NCBI RefSeq assembly: GCF_000425885.1
Contig: NZ_AUEH01000038.1
Coordinates: 1-33,816 of the forward strand
DNA length: 33,816 bases
Reading direction: 5' to 3'
Source of the DNA: Schleiferilactobacillus harbinensis DSM 16991
Lineage (GTDB): Bacteria > Bacillota > Bacilli > Lactobacillales > Lactobacillaceae
The notes beneath the pieces are model-generated. The model was not told where the DNA came from and made no database searches. It worked only from the letters and a program-made list of their open reading frames with translations. Within the stretch, counting starts at the first letter, position 1. Every line of letters begins with the position of its first letter. The translations under genes and the position numbers were made by a program. Shown piece after piece: positions 1-8,349 of this stretch.

Positions 1-1
1 G

Positions 2-292
2 CTCGGTACTATTCCATTGAAGAGCGTCAATGTCCTGGCGGACAAAGCGTACGGGACGCAGGCGCTACGAGACTTCATCACGTCTCAGGAGGGATACTAC
101 ACAATCCCACCCAAAAGCAATGCAGTGAACCCCTGGCCGTGCGACTTCTATCTTTACAAGGAGCGACATCTAATCGAAGGCTTCTTCAACCAGATGAAGG
201 AGTTCAGGCGTATAGCCACACGCTATGATAAGCTCGCGCATGTCTTTCTGGGCGCGGTTTACGTTGCAGCAATATGGGTATGGCTTAAGTAA
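2..292 (+). mobile_element. IS5-family (IS427-like) DDE transposase, C-terminal fragment cut by the window edge
   Basis: The reading frame is already open at base 2, so this is the 3' part of a transposase gene that starts outside the window. About 96 codons are visible. It carries the ADKAYG segment, which in IS5 transposases holds the second catalytic Asp. It also has a complete Y-x2-R-x3-E-x6-K signature, YKERHLIEGFFNQMK, which supplies the catalytic Glu, followed by the typical RIATRYDKLA block. The protein ends normally with TAA. The apparent TTG start at base 17 has no ribosome binding site and should be ignored. Whether the full copy is intact cannot be judged here. The element ends only about 20 bp before the Shine-Dalgarno of the next gene. 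Confidence 0.88.
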
Positions 293-308
293 TTTTCAGA
301 CACACCCT
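293..308. repeat. Probable right terminal inverted repeat of the IS5-like element
   Basis: The 16 bases after the transposase stop read, on the opposite strand, AGGGTGTGTCTGAAAA. They lie where the outer end of an IS5/IS427 element is expected and are followed by TAG. The matching left repeat is outside the window, so this is inferred from position and general character. Confidence 0.5.
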
Positions 309-337
309 AGTCAAAACGAGATCCGCTAAGGAGGCGC

Positions 338-1648
338 ATGATGGGGGCACTCTATCGGTTCCTACTGAAAAGTCACTGGCATTCCCGCCGGCGCGTCCTG
401 CTGGTGGGCCTCTTAGTGCTGCTCACCTGGGTGGCATGGTTCTGGTTTGCCCAGCAGAATGCCGCCGAGATGCGGCTCAATAATGAGATTCGGCAGGATA
501 ATGTTACTTTGATTACCAAAGGGTTCCCGATGGCCAGTATCGTACCGCCGAGTCCGCAGGCGACAGATAAGGTAGGGCTGACTGACTTCTTTGCCGCCGT
601 TCAGCAGAAAAGGGCCCTGACTGCGGTGCAGCAGACCCAGAATGAACTGGCAGCGACCCGGGCGGCCTTCCAGGATAACTTCATCCTGCCGCTGGGAGCG
701 GGTGCTTTGCCTGGTACGGACCGCTTCGGCCCCATTTCCTTTACCCAAACGCTGCGCCACCGGGCACAATTGGCTAAACAGCTGCAGACCGAGCGCCAAC
801 CGCCGGTGTCCATGCGGTACGGCACCCAGGATTGGAGTTTCCTGATCAGCTTCCTGCCAGTATTGACCTCCATTGTTGGCATCCTCGTGGTGACACTGGT
901 CTTATTTGTAGAAGAAATCAGCGACACGATCAGCGCCCGCCGGCGTTTGCTGGCCTGTCTGCCCGGTCGGCGGTGGCAGTTATTTGTTGCCCAGTGCCTG
1001 GTCTTTTGTACCGATGCCGCACTGACAGTCGGCTTGATGCTGGGCGGCGGGACCGCCATGGCCGTTTTGCGCGGCGGTCATTTGCGGGCGGACTATCCGG
1101 TACTCACCCGCGTTTCCGGGACGATCGCCATCTGGCCGGCGTGGCGGGTGGTGTTAGGGACACTGCTGCTTTTTATGCTCGGCCTCATCCTGCTGTATCT
1201 CTTTGGCCGCTTGGCCTTAACCTATATCATTCGGATCAAGAGCGATCTGGGCCGGATGCTGCTGGCGATGGCGGCATACTTGGTCCTGGTCGGGCAGGCG
1301 GCCGTGAGTTTGCTGCCGAATCTGACCGGGATCCTGCTCAGCTGGCTGCCGTTGAATTACCTGCAGGCCAGCCGGTTGTTCTTCGGCACCGATTATTTGC
1401 CCATGCAATCCATGTACATGCAATCGCTGGATCGGTTTGGCCAGTTCGGCCGGTATGGTCAGGCAGCGGTGATGCTGCCGGTGAGCAACCTAAGTTATTA
1501 CGATGGCGGCACCATCAGCAATCTTTTCCCACCCAGCCAAGCCGGGCAGGTGGGACTGCTCACGGCTGTCGGCAGCTTAACAATCACGGGCGCGCTGATT
1601 GCCGGTTGGCTGATGTGGCGGGCGACGAAACGGAATGAACTGATTTAG
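338..1648 (+). CDS. ABC-2 type transporter permease (first of two)
   Basis: A 436-residue polytopic membrane protein. A membrane segment lies at about residues 21-40. It is followed by a roughly 120-residue extracytoplasmic loop rich in Gln and Ala, then about five more hydrophobic segments from residue 165 to the C-terminus, which ends in a basic cytoplasmic tail. This layout fits bacteriocin, antibiotic or lipid exporter permeases of the ABC-2 type. The substrate cannot be inferred. The Shine-Dalgarno AAGGAGG at 328-334 is 3 nt from the ATG at 338 and 6 nt from a second ATG at 341, so 341 may be the true start. It pairs with the next permease gene 15 bp downstream. The ATPase expected upstream is absent, with an IS end in its place. 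Confidence 0.8.
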   Translation: MMGALYRFLLKSHWHSRRRVLLVGLLVLLTWVAWFWFAQQNAAEMRLNNEIRQDNVTLITKGFPMASIVPPSPQATDKVGLTDFFAAVQQKRALTAVQQTQNELAATRAAFQDNFILPLGAGALPGTDRFGPISFTQTLRHRAQLAKQLQTERQPPVSMRYGTQDWSFLISFLPVLTSIVGILVVTLVLFVEEISDTISARRRLLACLPGRRWQLFVAQCLVFCTDAALTVGLMLGGGTAMAVLRGGHLRADYPVLTRVSGTIAIWPAWRVVLGTLLLFMLGLILLYLFGRLALTYIIRIKSDLGRMLLAMAAYLVLVGQAAVSLLPNLTGILLSWLPLNYLQASRLFFGTDYLPMQSMYMQSLDRFGQFGRYGQAAVMLPVSNLSYYDGGTISNLFPPSQAGQVGLLTAVGSLTITGALIAGWLMWRATKRNELI

Positions 1649-1663
1649 AAAGGCGGTGCTGGT

Positions 1664-2746
1664 ATGTGGTGGGAATTTCGGCAATGGCGGCGGCAGTGGC
1701 TCAACTGGGCGCTGTTTGCGCTGGGCTTCGCGGTGATTCTGGGCAGCTATGTTTATGCCAGCAACCAGGCCCAGCAGGCCAACGCCCGGGAATACGATAC
1801 CCTGCTGGCCGAAAGCCAGCAGCTGGCTGATGCTGATAAAAACTTGGCCGATCAAACGCAGACGGAGAAAGTGACCAAGCAGCGTGCAGCCATTCAACGG
1901 GAGCAGACGATCATCAGCCGTTATGGGCGCGCATTGACGGGTCATCGCAGGAACCTGCTGTCGCACCGGTTGGCCTATTACCGCCTGCTCCAGCACCCGG
2001 CCTTCCCATTTTCACAGCGCAGTGCGACCGTCATCCACCAAGCAATCACGCGGGACAGATACTTGCAGCAGCACGAACTTGTCCCGCGGGAAAACGTGTC
2101 GTCCTTAACCCCGGCGGCCGCCTTTGGCCGCAGCCAAAACGCCGCGGTCTTTCTGCTCATTTTGAGCCTCTTGGTTCTGCAATTTGGCGGCCTCTTCGCT
2201 CGGGATTGGGAAACGGGCAGTATTCGGCTGTTGCTGATGCTGCCCCAGGAACGTCAGCGGCTGAGCCGGCACAAGCTGGGGCTGGCCCTGGTGATTGCCG
2301 GCAGTGAGCTCGTGCTTTGGTCAGTATTCGGCTATCTGTTGGCCGCTATCCGGTCGGGGCAGCGATGGGGCGGCGCGTATCCTTGGCGTGCGGTGGGCAC
2401 TTGGATCGTGACCTTGAACAGCGTCCTGCTGACCAACATGTTGACCATCATTCTGGTCAGCACGCTCGTGATCGTTCTATTATATTGGCTCAGCATTCTG
2501 TTACGGGATCGGTTTACGGTGATCGTGGCCATGATCGCGGTCCTGGGCAGCGGCGCGCTGTTCTTCGGCGAGGCGAGTACGAATCTGCTGGCGGCTTTGA
2601 ACCCATTCTATCAGTTGGGTCTGAGTACCCATGTTGGGTTGCGGAATGTGCTGGTCTATGGCACACTCATGGGTATTACCGATACCGCACTGATTCTCGC
2701 TGCATTAGTCGGCGGTCATTTCTGGTGGCGGAAATCGACGAAGTGA
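1664..2746 (+). CDS. ABC-2 type transporter permease (second of two)
   Basis: A 360-residue membrane protein built like its upstream neighbour. One N-terminal membrane helix lies at about residues 12-33. It is followed by a charged, probably coiled loop to about residue 155, then five or so hydrophobic segments. The segment FARDWETGSIRLLLMLP resembles the cytosolic region that follows the second helix in ABC-2 permeases, often RExxGT-like. It starts 15 nt after the previous stop with a modest Shine-Dalgarno (AAGGCGG). The two genes most likely form a heterodimeric permease. The stop codon is only 3 nt from the -35 box of the str promoter, so no separate terminator is visible between them. Confidence 0.8.
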   Translation: MWWEFRQWRRQWLNWALFALGFAVILGSYVYASNQAQQANAREYDTLLAESQQLADADKNLADQTQTEKVTKQRAAIQREQTIISRYGRALTGHRRNLLSHRLAYYRLLQHPAFPFSQRSATVIHQAITRDRYLQQHELVPRENVSSLTPAAAFGRSQNAAVFLLILSLLVLQFGGLFARDWETGSIRLLLMLPQERQRLSRHKLGLALVIAGSELVLWSVFGYLLAAIRSGQRWGGAYPWRAVGTWIVTLNSVLLTNMLTIILVSTLVIVLLYWLSILLRDRFTVIVAMIAVLGSGALFFGEASTNLLAALNPFYQLGLSTHVGLRNVLVYGTLMGITDTALILAALVGGHFWWRKSTK

Positions 2747-2749
2747 GTG

Positions 2750-2778
2750 TTGCTTTCACTCGCCGTGCATGGTATTAT
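2750..2778 (+). promoter_or_regulatory. Promoter of the str operon
   Basis: TTGCTT at 2750-2755, a 17-nt spacer and TATTAT at 2773-2778 match a sigma-A promoter well. It lies about 170 bp upstream of rpsL and begins 3 nt after the stop of the preceding permease gene. The predicted transcript would carry a leader of about 165 nt. Confidence 0.7.
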
Positions 2779-2841
2779 TTTCAAGGTGCTTTTTCATCCA
2801 GTGTTTCCATTAATCGGAACGTGCTGAACTGACTGATGGGC

Positions 2842-2901
2842 ATTATTAAGTCGAATAATCCAGGGTTTTCCTATTTTTTTAGACAGTGGGGCACGCCTGG
2901 A
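2842..2901 (+). promoter_or_regulatory. rpsL: Structured leader of the rpsL-rpsG mRNA
   Basis: Two inverted repeats are visible. ATTATT at 2842-2847 pairs with AATAAT at 2854-2859. TCCAGG at 2859-2864 pairs with CCTGGA at 2896-2901 around a loop containing a U7 tract. Ribosomal operon leaders often bind a ribosomal protein, but no known leader motif was recognised, so the regulatory role is inference only. Confidence 0.35.
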
Positions 2902-2948
2902 TATGTGGACAGCAAATAAATCCAAAATTTGGAAGGAGACCCATATAC

Positions 2949-3365
2949 ATGCCAACAATTAACCAATTGGTACGTCAAGGTCGTAAGTCTCGTACATCCA
3001 AGTCCGATGCTCCTGCATTGAACTTTGGCTACAACAGTATGAAGAAACAATTGACAAATAATCCTGCACCGCAAAAGCGGGGCGTTGCAACTCGTGTCGG
3101 TACTATGACACCGAAGAAGCCGAACTCCGCTTTGCGGAAGTACGCTCGTGTGCGCTTGTCTAACTTGATCGAAGTCACTGCTTATATTCCTGGTATTGGC
3201 CACAACCTGCAGGAACATAGTGTTGTCTTGATCCGTGGCGGCCGTGTTAAGGATTTACCTGGTGTTCGTTACCATATCGTCCGTGGTGCATTGGATACTG
3301 CGGGTGTTGATGGCCGGATGCAAGGCCGTTCCAAGTACGGTGCTAAGCGGCCGAAGAAGAAGTAA
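2949..3365 (+). CDS. rpsL: 30S ribosomal protein S12
   Basis: S12 sits in the decoding centre of the 30S subunit and takes part in tRNA selection. The 138-residue product has the Firmicutes-type length. It contains the two diagnostic loops, [11 protein letters not shown] and [17 protein letters not shown]. The lysines at the classic streptomycin-resistance positions are present, so the allele looks streptomycin-sensitive. The start is the ATG at 2949, preceded by GGAAGGAG and matching the conserved N-terminus MPTINQLVR. An upstream in-frame start at 2886 lacks both. It is the first gene of the str cluster and rpsG follows after 43 bp. Confidence 0.98.
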   Translation: MPTINQLVRQGRKSRTSKSDAPALNFGYNSMKKQLTNNPAPQKRGVATRVGTMTPKKPNSALRKYARVRLSNLIEVTAYIPGIGHNLQEHSVVLIRGGRVKDLPGVRYHIVRGALDTAGVDGRMQGRSKYGAKRPKKK

Positions 3366-3408
3366 TTAGTTCCACCAATCAAGTAAACGTACAGGAGGTT
3401 TTTGCACA

Positions 3409-3879
3409 ATGCCAAGAAAAGGACATGTTCCGACACGCGACGTCTTGCCGGATCCGATTTATAATTCAAAATTAGTATCTCGTTTGATCAACCACTTGAT
3501 GTATGACGGCAAGCGGGGGACTGCAGCAACGATCCTTTACCATGCCTTCGACATCGTCAAGGAACAAACCGGTAACGAACCCTTAGAAGTCTTCGAACAA
3601 GCCATGAAGAATGTTATGCCTGTTCTGGAAGTTAAGGCTCGTCGGATCGGTGGTTCTAACTACCAGGTACCGATCGAAGTACGCCCTGAACGGCGGACCA
3701 CATTAGGTATGCGCTGGCTCGTTAACTACGCTCGTCTGCGCGGCGAACACTCCATGGAGGAGCGTTTGGCTGGCGAAATCATGGACGCAGCGAACAACAC
3801 CGGTGCAGCCGTGAAGAAGCGTGAGGACACTCATAAGATGGCCGATGCCAACCGGGCATTCGCACATTACCGCTTCTAA
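3409..3879 (+). CDS. rpsG: 30S ribosomal protein S7
   Basis: S7 is a primary 16S rRNA binder that nucleates assembly of the 30S head and contacts E-site tRNA. The product is 156 residues, the usual bacterial length. It starts [20 protein letters not shown] and contains the conserved segment [16 protein letters not shown] in close variant form. The Shine-Dalgarno ACAGGAGG lies about 10 nt upstream of the ATG. In gammaproteobacteria S7 represses its own operon; whether it does so here is unknown. An intrinsic terminator follows directly, which is unusual inside a str operon. Confidence 0.98.
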   Translation: MPRKGHVPTRDVLPDPIYNSKLVSRLINHLMYDGKRGTAATILYHAFDIVKEQTGNEPLEVFEQAMKNVMPVLEVKARRIGGSNYQVPIEVRPERRTTLGMRWLVNYARLRGEHSMEERLAGEIMDAANNTGAAVKKREDTHKMADANRAFAHYRF

Positions 3880-3887
3880 TCGACGCT

Positions 3888-3937
3888 GTTGGCTATTCCT
3901 TGGATCGAAGTCTGGTTCACCGGATAGCCAACTTTTT
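3888..3937 (+). terminator. Intrinsic terminator or attenuator between rpsG and fusA
   Basis: GTTGGCTAT at 3888-3896 pairs perfectly with ATAGCCAAC at 3924-3932. The stem extends inward by CC/GG with one bulged T, and TTTTT follows at 3933-3937. It starts 9 nt after the rpsG stop. It should lower read-through into fusA or end an rpsL-rpsG message. Confidence 0.75.
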
Positions 3938-4017
3938 CTAAACGAAACGGTGCCAGAAGCCGAACAATACCGACCTCTGGTCTGCCAGCAGCGAACGTCT
4001 GCATGAACAATTGACGG

Positions 4018-4055
4018 ACTGCGCTGACCAGCCTCATCTTGAATGGGCCAACGCA
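4018..4055 (+). promoter_or_regulatory. Hairpin in the fusA leader
   Basis: CTGCGCTGACC at 4018-4028 pairs with GGCCAACGCAG at 4047-4057 in 9 of 11 positions, with two C-A mismatches. A TTGACG hexamer at 4011-4016 lies just upstream, but no good -10 was found 16-18 nt away. The hairpin ends about 25 nt before the fusA Shine-Dalgarno. A leader structure or a promoter region for fusA is possible; neither is proven. Confidence 0.3.
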
Positions 4056-4097
4056 GCAGTAAACATGTAACAATATTGGAAGGAGAAACATTAATTC

Positions 4098-6203
4098 ATG
4101 GCAAATACGCGTGAATTCCCCCTCGCCAAGACCCGTAACATCGGGATCATGGCCCATATCGATGCGGGGAAGACGACCACGACTGAACGTATTCTGTACT
4201 ATACCGGTAAAATTCACAAAATCGGTGAAACCCACGAAGGGGCTTCACAGATGGACTGGATGGCTCAAGAACAGGAACGTGGGATCACGATCACTTCTGC
4301 GGCAACAACGGCCCAATGGAAGGATCACCGGATCAACATCATTGATACCCCAGGACACGTGGACTTCACAATTGAAGTAGAACGTTCCCTGCGGGTACTG
4401 GATGGTGCGATCACTGTTCTGGATGCCCAGTCTGGTGTTGAACCGCAGACAGAAAACGTTTGGCGGCAGGCGACCACGTACAGCGTACCGCGGATCGTGT
4501 TCGTCAATAAGATGGATAAGATTGGCGCCGACTTCGATTATTCCGTACAGACGCTGCACGATCGCTTGGGTGCGAATGCTCACGCCGTGCAAATGCCTAT
4601 CGGGGCCGAAGATTCCTTCGAAGGGGTCATCGACTTAATCGATATGAAGGCCGACCTTTATGATGAAGATGAACTGGGTACTAAGTGGGATACAGTAGAT
4701 GTTCCTGCTGATTACTTGGAACAAGCCAAGAAGCGCCGGACGGAATTAGTTGAAGCCGTTGCCGACGTGGACGACGACATCATGGAGAAGTATCTGGAAG
4801 GCGACGAAATCAGCAATGATGAATTGCGTGCTGCTATCCGTCGGGCCACCATCGACTTGAAGTTCTACCCGGTTTTGGCTGGGTCAGCCTTCAAGAACAA
4901 GGGTGTGCAGATGCTGTTGGATGCCGTTATCGACTATCTGCCGTCTCCGTTGGATGTTAAGCCGTACAACGCCAAGGATCCTGAAACTGGCGATCCCGTT
5001 GAACTGGTTGCCGGCGACGACAAGTCCTTTGCCGCGTTGGCCTTCAAGATTGCCACCGACCCGTTCGTTGGCCGTCTGACTTACATCCGGGTATACACCG
5101 GCTCGCTGGAATCTGGTTCCTACGTGCTGAATGCGACGAAGGAAGTCCGTGAACGGGTTGGCCGTCTGCTGCAAATGCACGCCAACCACCGTCAGGAAAT
5201 TCCTGAAGTCTTCTCCGGTGATATCGCCGCCGCCATTGGTTTGAAGAACACCACCACTGGTGACTCTTTGACTGATCCGGATCATCCCTTGATTCTGGAA
5301 TCTCTGGAAATTCCGGATCCCGTTATCCAAGTATCGATCGAACCTGATTCCAAGGAAGACCGGGACAAGCTGGACAACGCGATTCAGAAGCTGTCTGAAG
5401 AAGACCCGACCTTCCAGGCCGAGACAAACCCGGAAACTGGTCAAACGCTGATCGCCGGCATGGGCGAACTGCATTTGGACATCATGGTTGACCGGATGCG
5501 CCGTGAGTTCCACGTGGCCGCTAAGGTCGGTGAACCGCAGGTTGCTTACCGTGAAACCTTCACCAAGGAAACTTCTGCCCAAGGCCGGTTCGTTCGTCAG
5601 TCCGGTGGTAAAGGTCAATATGGTGATGTTTGGATTCAGTTCACACCGAATGATCCGGGCAAGGGCTTCGAATTCGAAGACGCCATTGTCGGTGGTGTTG
5701 TTCCCCGGGAATACATTCCGGCCGTTGAACAAGGTCTGAAGGAATCCATGGCCAATGGTGTATTGGCTGGCTATCCGCTGATCGACGTCAAGGCTAAGCT
5801 GTATGACGGGTCTTACCACGAAGTCGATTCCTCTGAAGCGGCGTTCAAGGTTGCTGCTTCTCTGGCTCTGCGGAACGCTGTCCCGACTGCCGGTGCAGTG
5901 ATCCTCGAACCGATCATGAAGGTCGAAGTCGTTATGCCTGAAGAATACTTGGGCGACGTCATGGGCCAGATCAATGGTCGCCGGGGCCGGATCGACGGCA
6001 TGGAAGACCGCGGCAATGCCAAGGTAATCAATGCCTTCGTACCGTTATCCGAAATGTTTGGTTACGCGACAACCCTGCGTAGTGCGACTCAGGGCCGTGG
6101 TACTTTCACCATGACCTTCGACCACTACGAAGCGACACCGAAGAGTATCCAAGCTGAGATCATCAAGAAGAACGGCGGCAACAACAATCCGCGTGAAAAC
6201 TAA
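4098..6203 (+). CDS. fusA: Elongation factor G
   Basis: EF-G is the GTPase that drives translocation of tRNA and mRNA on the ribosome, and with RRF it recycles ribosomes. The product is 701 residues. The G domain has AHIDAGKT at residues 19-26, the switch II motif DTPGH and the base-specificity motif NKMD. Domains II to V follow, with the conserved [14 protein letters not shown] segment. The start is the ATG at 4098 behind GGAAGGAG. The gap to rpsG is 218 bp and contains a terminator, so fusA may have its own promoter. A strong terminator follows, and rpsJ is displaced by about 5.8 kb. Confidence 0.98.
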   Translation: MANTREFPLAKTRNIGIMAHIDAGKTTTTERILYYTGKIHKIGETHEGASQMDWMAQEQERGITITSAATTAQWKDHRINIIDTPGHVDFTIEVERSLRVLDGAITVLDAQSGVEPQTENVWRQATTYSVPRIVFVNKMDKIGADFDYSVQTLHDRLGANAHAVQMPIGAEDSFEGVIDLIDMKADLYDEDELGTKWDTVDVPADYLEQAKKRRTELVEAVADVDDDIMEKYLEGDEISNDELRAAIRRATIDLKFYPVLAGSAFKNKGVQMLLDAVIDYLPSPLDVKPYNAKDPETGDPVELVAGDDKSFAALAFKIATDPFVGRLTYIRVYTGSLESGSYVLNATKEVRERVGRLLQMHANHRQEIPEVFSGDIAAAIGLKNTTTGDSLTDPDHPLILESLEIPDPVIQVSIEPDSKEDRDKLDNAIQKLSEEDPTFQAETNPETGQTLIAGMGELHLDIMVDRMRREFHVAAKVGEPQVAYRETFTKETSAQGRFVRQSGGKGQYGDVWIQFTPNDPGKGFEFEDAIVGGVVPREYIPAVEQGLKESMANGVLAGYPLIDVKAKLYDGSYHEVDSSEAAFKVAASLALRNAVPTAGAVILEPIMKVEVVMPEEYLGDVMGQINGRRGRIDGMEDRGNAKVINAFVPLSEMFGYATTLRSATQGRGTFTMTFDHYEATPKSIQAEIIKKNGGNNNPREN

Positions 6204-6227
6204 GATTGATCTGCTAAGTCGTTAAAC

Positions 6228-6284
6228 AGCACCCTGCAGCGCTTTCTCTATATAATAGAGACGGTGTTGCGGGGTGCTTTTTTT
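6228..6284 (+). terminator. Terminator of the str operon after fusA
   Basis: AGCACCC at 6228-6234 pairs with GGGTGCT at 6272-6278, and the stem continues inward. A perfect inner hairpin, CTCTAT/ATAGAG around ATA, forms the tip. Seven T residues end at 6284. It is a strong two-stage Rho-independent terminator. Confidence 0.9.
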
Positions 6285-6290
6285 GCGTGA

Positions 6291-6402
6291 GGGCGGAGCC
6301 GACCGGTTAGAAGTGTAGCCAGAAGACCCGGCAGATAGAAAACCCGGGCTTAGGTTTTATGTCTGCCGGGTCTTCTGGCCTAGCTTCTGGTCGGCGCAGC
6401 CC
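6291..6402. repeat. 112-nt imperfect inverted repeat (long hairpin element)
   Basis: Bases 6318-6335 pair perfectly with 6362-6379 (18 bp). AGAAG 6309-6313 pairs with 6384-6388, GCCGACC 6298-6304 with 6389-6395, and GGGC 6291-6294 with 6399-6402. The tip adds AAAAC 6339-6343 with 6354-6358. No T-run follows on either strand, so it is not a simple terminator. It resembles a REP- or MITE-like palindromic element, or a structured RNA. No second copy was seen in the window. Confidence 0.8.
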
Positions 6403-6439
6403 GTTAATGGCGGAGCAGGGAAGAAAAGAGGCAGCCGTC

Positions 6440-6658
6440 ATGGGGAAGATTCGACAGTATTTAGTGCACGGCGCCATCTTCGCCACGGTGGCCTTAGCGG
6501 CGTGGCTGGTGTTTTATTGTCTGGATGTGTACGAAGGCGACGCGACGGGACTGGAATTGTTCGGGGTCTGGCTCTTTGTGGGCGTGAGCGGTTTGTTGTG
6601 GCTGGCGGTACTGGTCAACTTTCTACGCAAACGAGTCCATAATCGCGAGAATAGATAA
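6440..6658 (+). CDS. Small two-helix membrane protein, function unknown
   Basis: A 72-residue protein with two hydrophobic segments at about residues 8-28 and 38-60, a short acidic linker (YEGDATG) and a basic C-terminus (RKRVHNRENR). This predicts a small integral membrane protein with both ends probably cytoplasmic. The ATG at 6440 was chosen because GAAAAGAGG lies 8 nt upstream. The frame also opens at 6359, but that would translate the 3' arm of the long hairpin. No family was recognised. No promoter of its own is obvious, and it lies just after the fusA terminator and hairpin element. It could be a real but fast-evolving gene. Confidence 0.55.
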   Translation: MGKIRQYLVHGAIFATVALAAWLVFYCLDVYEGDATGLELFGVWLFVGVSGLLWLAVLVNFLRKRVHNRENR

Positions 6659-6670
6659 ATTTTTTTAGGC

Positions 6671-6699
6671 TTGCCAAACATACTCCGGTGTTCTATCCT
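6671..6699 (+). promoter_or_regulatory. Promoter of ahpC
   Basis: TTGCCA at 6671-6676, a 17-nt spacer and TATCCT at 6694-6699. The predicted start of transcription is near 6706, about 35 nt upstream of the coding start. Confidence 0.65.
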
Positions 6700-6710
6700 A
6701 GAAAGTGAAT

Positions 6711-6725
6711 CAAGAATGATTCTAA
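6711..6725. promoter_or_regulatory. PerR-like operator before ahpC
   Basis: The 15-mer CAAGAATGATTCTAA contains the perfect 5-1-5 palindrome AGAAT-G-ATTCT. It matches the PerR consensus TTATAATNATTATAA at 10 of 14 positions. It lies just downstream of the predicted transcription start of a peroxiredoxin gene, where a PerR-type peroxide-sensing repressor would block transcription. The assignment rests on motif and context. Confidence 0.5.
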
Positions 6726-6740
6726 ATTGGAGGAACCGAA

Positions 6741-7304
6741 ATGAGTTTTATTGGTAAAACACTGCCGGACTTCACGGTCAAAGCCTATCAAAACGGTGAT
6801 TTTCATGATGTCAGCCGCACTGATATGCTGGGTCACTGGGCCATTCTGACCTTCTATCCGGCAGACTTTTCCTTTGTCTGCCCGACGGAGCTGGGCGATC
6901 TGCAGGACCATTACGAACAATTCAAGGCCCACAATGCGGAGGTGTACTCGGTCTCTGAAGATACGGAATTCGTCCACATGGCGTGGCACGATCAGAGCCC
7001 GACCATCAAGAAGATTCAATTTCCGATGTTGGCTGATCCGGCCGGCGTTTTGGCCAATGCTTTAGGTGTCCGGGACGAGGCCAGCGGTCAAGCATTTCGG
7101 GGGACGTTCATCATTGACCCTGAAGGCAAGATTCAATCCTATACGATCAACAACATGGGTATTGGCCGCAATGCAGCTGAGTTCCTGCGCACTCTGGAAG
7201 CTGCCCAGTTCGTGGCGGCCCACGGGGATCAGGTATGTTCTGCCAATTGGCATCCGGGTGAAAAGACATTGAAGCCTGGTGCCGCCCTAGTCGGCAAGAT
7301 TTAG
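6741..7304 (+). CDS. ahpC: Alkyl hydroperoxide reductase subunit C (2-Cys peroxiredoxin)
   Basis: AhpC reduces hydrogen peroxide, organic peroxides and peroxynitrite in the cytoplasm. The product is 187 residues, exactly the usual AhpC length. It has the peroxidatic Cys47 in FSFVCPTELG and the resolving Cys166 in VCSANWHPGE. The GG/YF-type C-terminus is replaced by KPGAALVGKI, as in other AhpCs. The Shine-Dalgarno TTGGAGG precedes the ATG. The usual reductase gene ahpF is not adjacent, so electrons must come from an unlinked AhpF or a thioredoxin-like system. It has its own promoter, a PerR-like box and a terminator, so it looks monocistronic and peroxide-induced. Confidence 0.95.
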   Translation: MSFIGKTLPDFTVKAYQNGDFHDVSRTDMLGHWAILTFYPADFSFVCPTELGDLQDHYEQFKAHNAEVYSVSEDTEFVHMAWHDQSPTIKKIQFPMLADPAGVLANALGVRDEASGQAFRGTFIIDPEGKIQSYTINNMGIGRNAAEFLRTLEAAQFVAAHGDQVCSANWHPGEKTLKPGAALVGKI

Positions 7305-7317
7305 TCTGGCAGACAGC

Positions 7318-7371
7318 AAAACAGGATTCACGGCACACCGATTGGGGTGTGGGCCGCGAATCCTGTTTTTT
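7318..7371. terminator. Convergent terminator between ahpC and lacM
   Basis: AAAACAGGATTC at 7318-7329 pairs with GAATCCTGTTTT at 7358-7369, with a partly paired interior. It is followed by a T6 run on the plus strand and TTTT on the minus strand. It can serve the two convergent genes. Confidence 0.85.
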
Positions 7372-7386
7372 GGGTGCGCGGGTTAA

Positions 7387-8349
7387 TTAGGCCGGCGCCA
7401 CAGTGAAACTGAAATCAATGTCGCGGCTGGCGGGAATATGGTATTGCTTGGCCACATCTGCCCCCCAACTGTCGATTCCGCCGACCCCGCGAACCGCCCC
7501 GAGAATGCTGAGCACGGTCCGCCGGGCTGGGGGCAGTTCTTCAATGTGCGTGGCGTTTTCTAACTCTTCCGCTGTGTAGGGCAGACAGGAGAAAGCAAAC
7601 GGGGCATCCACGCTGCTGATCTGCAGGCCGAACTCGCCTGGGTGCAGATTCGTATTGTCCTGGGTGGTTCCCCGGGTGACTTTGACCCACTTAGTGGCCA
7701 TGTGCACGCCGCAATCCTGCGGCACCAGGTACGGCGTGACCGGCAGCCCCTGAACCGTATACGTGCCAGGCACCCCGCCAGCCATCCGGTCGGGGTATGT
7801 CTCGCCGGACAGGCCGGCGTATTCATAGCGTACGGCCTTAGTCGGCATGATCAGCCGGAACCCGAAGACGGGCAGATCCGGCAGATTCGCGTTGCCGGTG
7901 TAGTGCACGTGCACGGTTAATGTCCCGTCGCCGGCGATGGTGTACGTCACCTGGACCGCCGTGGTGGGGATCGTGACGGTCGTAAAGTTGATCGTGACCT
8001 CAACGCCGGCGGCGTATTCGTGGTCTGAATACTGATTGTTGCTCGGCGCAATGGGCAGGTCGATGGGCTGCCCGTCGATTTTCACCGTAGCGCCAGCATC
8101 TTGGATGAACATGTCCGCGCCCAGCCATTGGACAGACTTCTGGGAAAAGCCATTGCCTCGGTCATTATCCGTAGTTGCCCGCCAAAATGTCGGCAGCGGC
8201 GTACGGTACAGCCATTCTTTGCCGTCGATCACCAGGGATTCCAGCCCGTGGCGGGTGTAATTGAAGATGTATTGGGTCCGGGCGCTTTGCACGCCCAGGG
8301 TCACGTCACCATAGATGACCCGTAATGGTTTACTTGTCGTATCGGCCAT
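7387..8349 (-). CDS. lacM: Beta-galactosidase small subunit
   Basis: LacM is the small chain of the heterodimeric GH2 beta-galactosidase of lactobacilli and corresponds to the C-terminal domain of LacZ. The product is 320 residues (family about 318). Its start [20 protein letters not shown] fits the family. It contains the [16 protein letters not shown] segment, which in LacZ-type enzymes contributes to the active-site region. The start is the ATG at 8349-8347, behind AGGAGGTG with a 10-nt spacer. It overlaps lacL by 20 bp, the classic lacL-lacM arrangement that suggests translational coupling. The longer open frame to 8469 is lacL sequence in another frame. Confidence 0.95.
   Translation of the reverse strand: MADTTSKPLRVIYGDVTLGVQSARTQYIFNYTRHGLESLVIDGKEWLYRTPLPTFWRATTDNDRGNGFSQKSVQWLGADMFIQDAGATVKIDGQPIDLPIAPSNNQYSDHEYAAGVEVTINFTTVTIPTTAVQVTYTIAGDGTLTVHVHYTGNANLPDLPVFGFRLIMPTKAVRYEYAGLSGETYPDRMAGGVPGTYTVQGLPVTPYLVPQDCGVHMATKWVKVTRGTTQDNTNLHPGEFGLQISSVDAPFAFSCLPYTAEELENATHIEELPPARRTVLSILGAVRGVGGIDSWGADVAKQYHIPASRDIDFSFTVAPA

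Noticed and set aside
832-1638. Second long frame inside the first permease gene
   Set aside because: It is Pro/Arg-rich, lacks a ribosome site and overlaps a clear membrane protein; it is a by-product of GC-rich codons.
4011-4040. Promoter for fusA at TTGACG 4011-4016
   Set aside because: No hexamer at 16-18 nt spacing resembles a -10 (best is TCATCT), so it is not listed as a promoter.
4884-5819. Minus-strand frame of 311 codons opposite fusA
   Set aside because: It is antisense to conserved EF-G domains, with no ribosome site; long antisense frames are common in strongly biased genes.
6359-6439. Longer form of the small membrane protein starting at 6359
   Set aside because: It would translate the 3' arm of the long hairpin and has no ribosome site.
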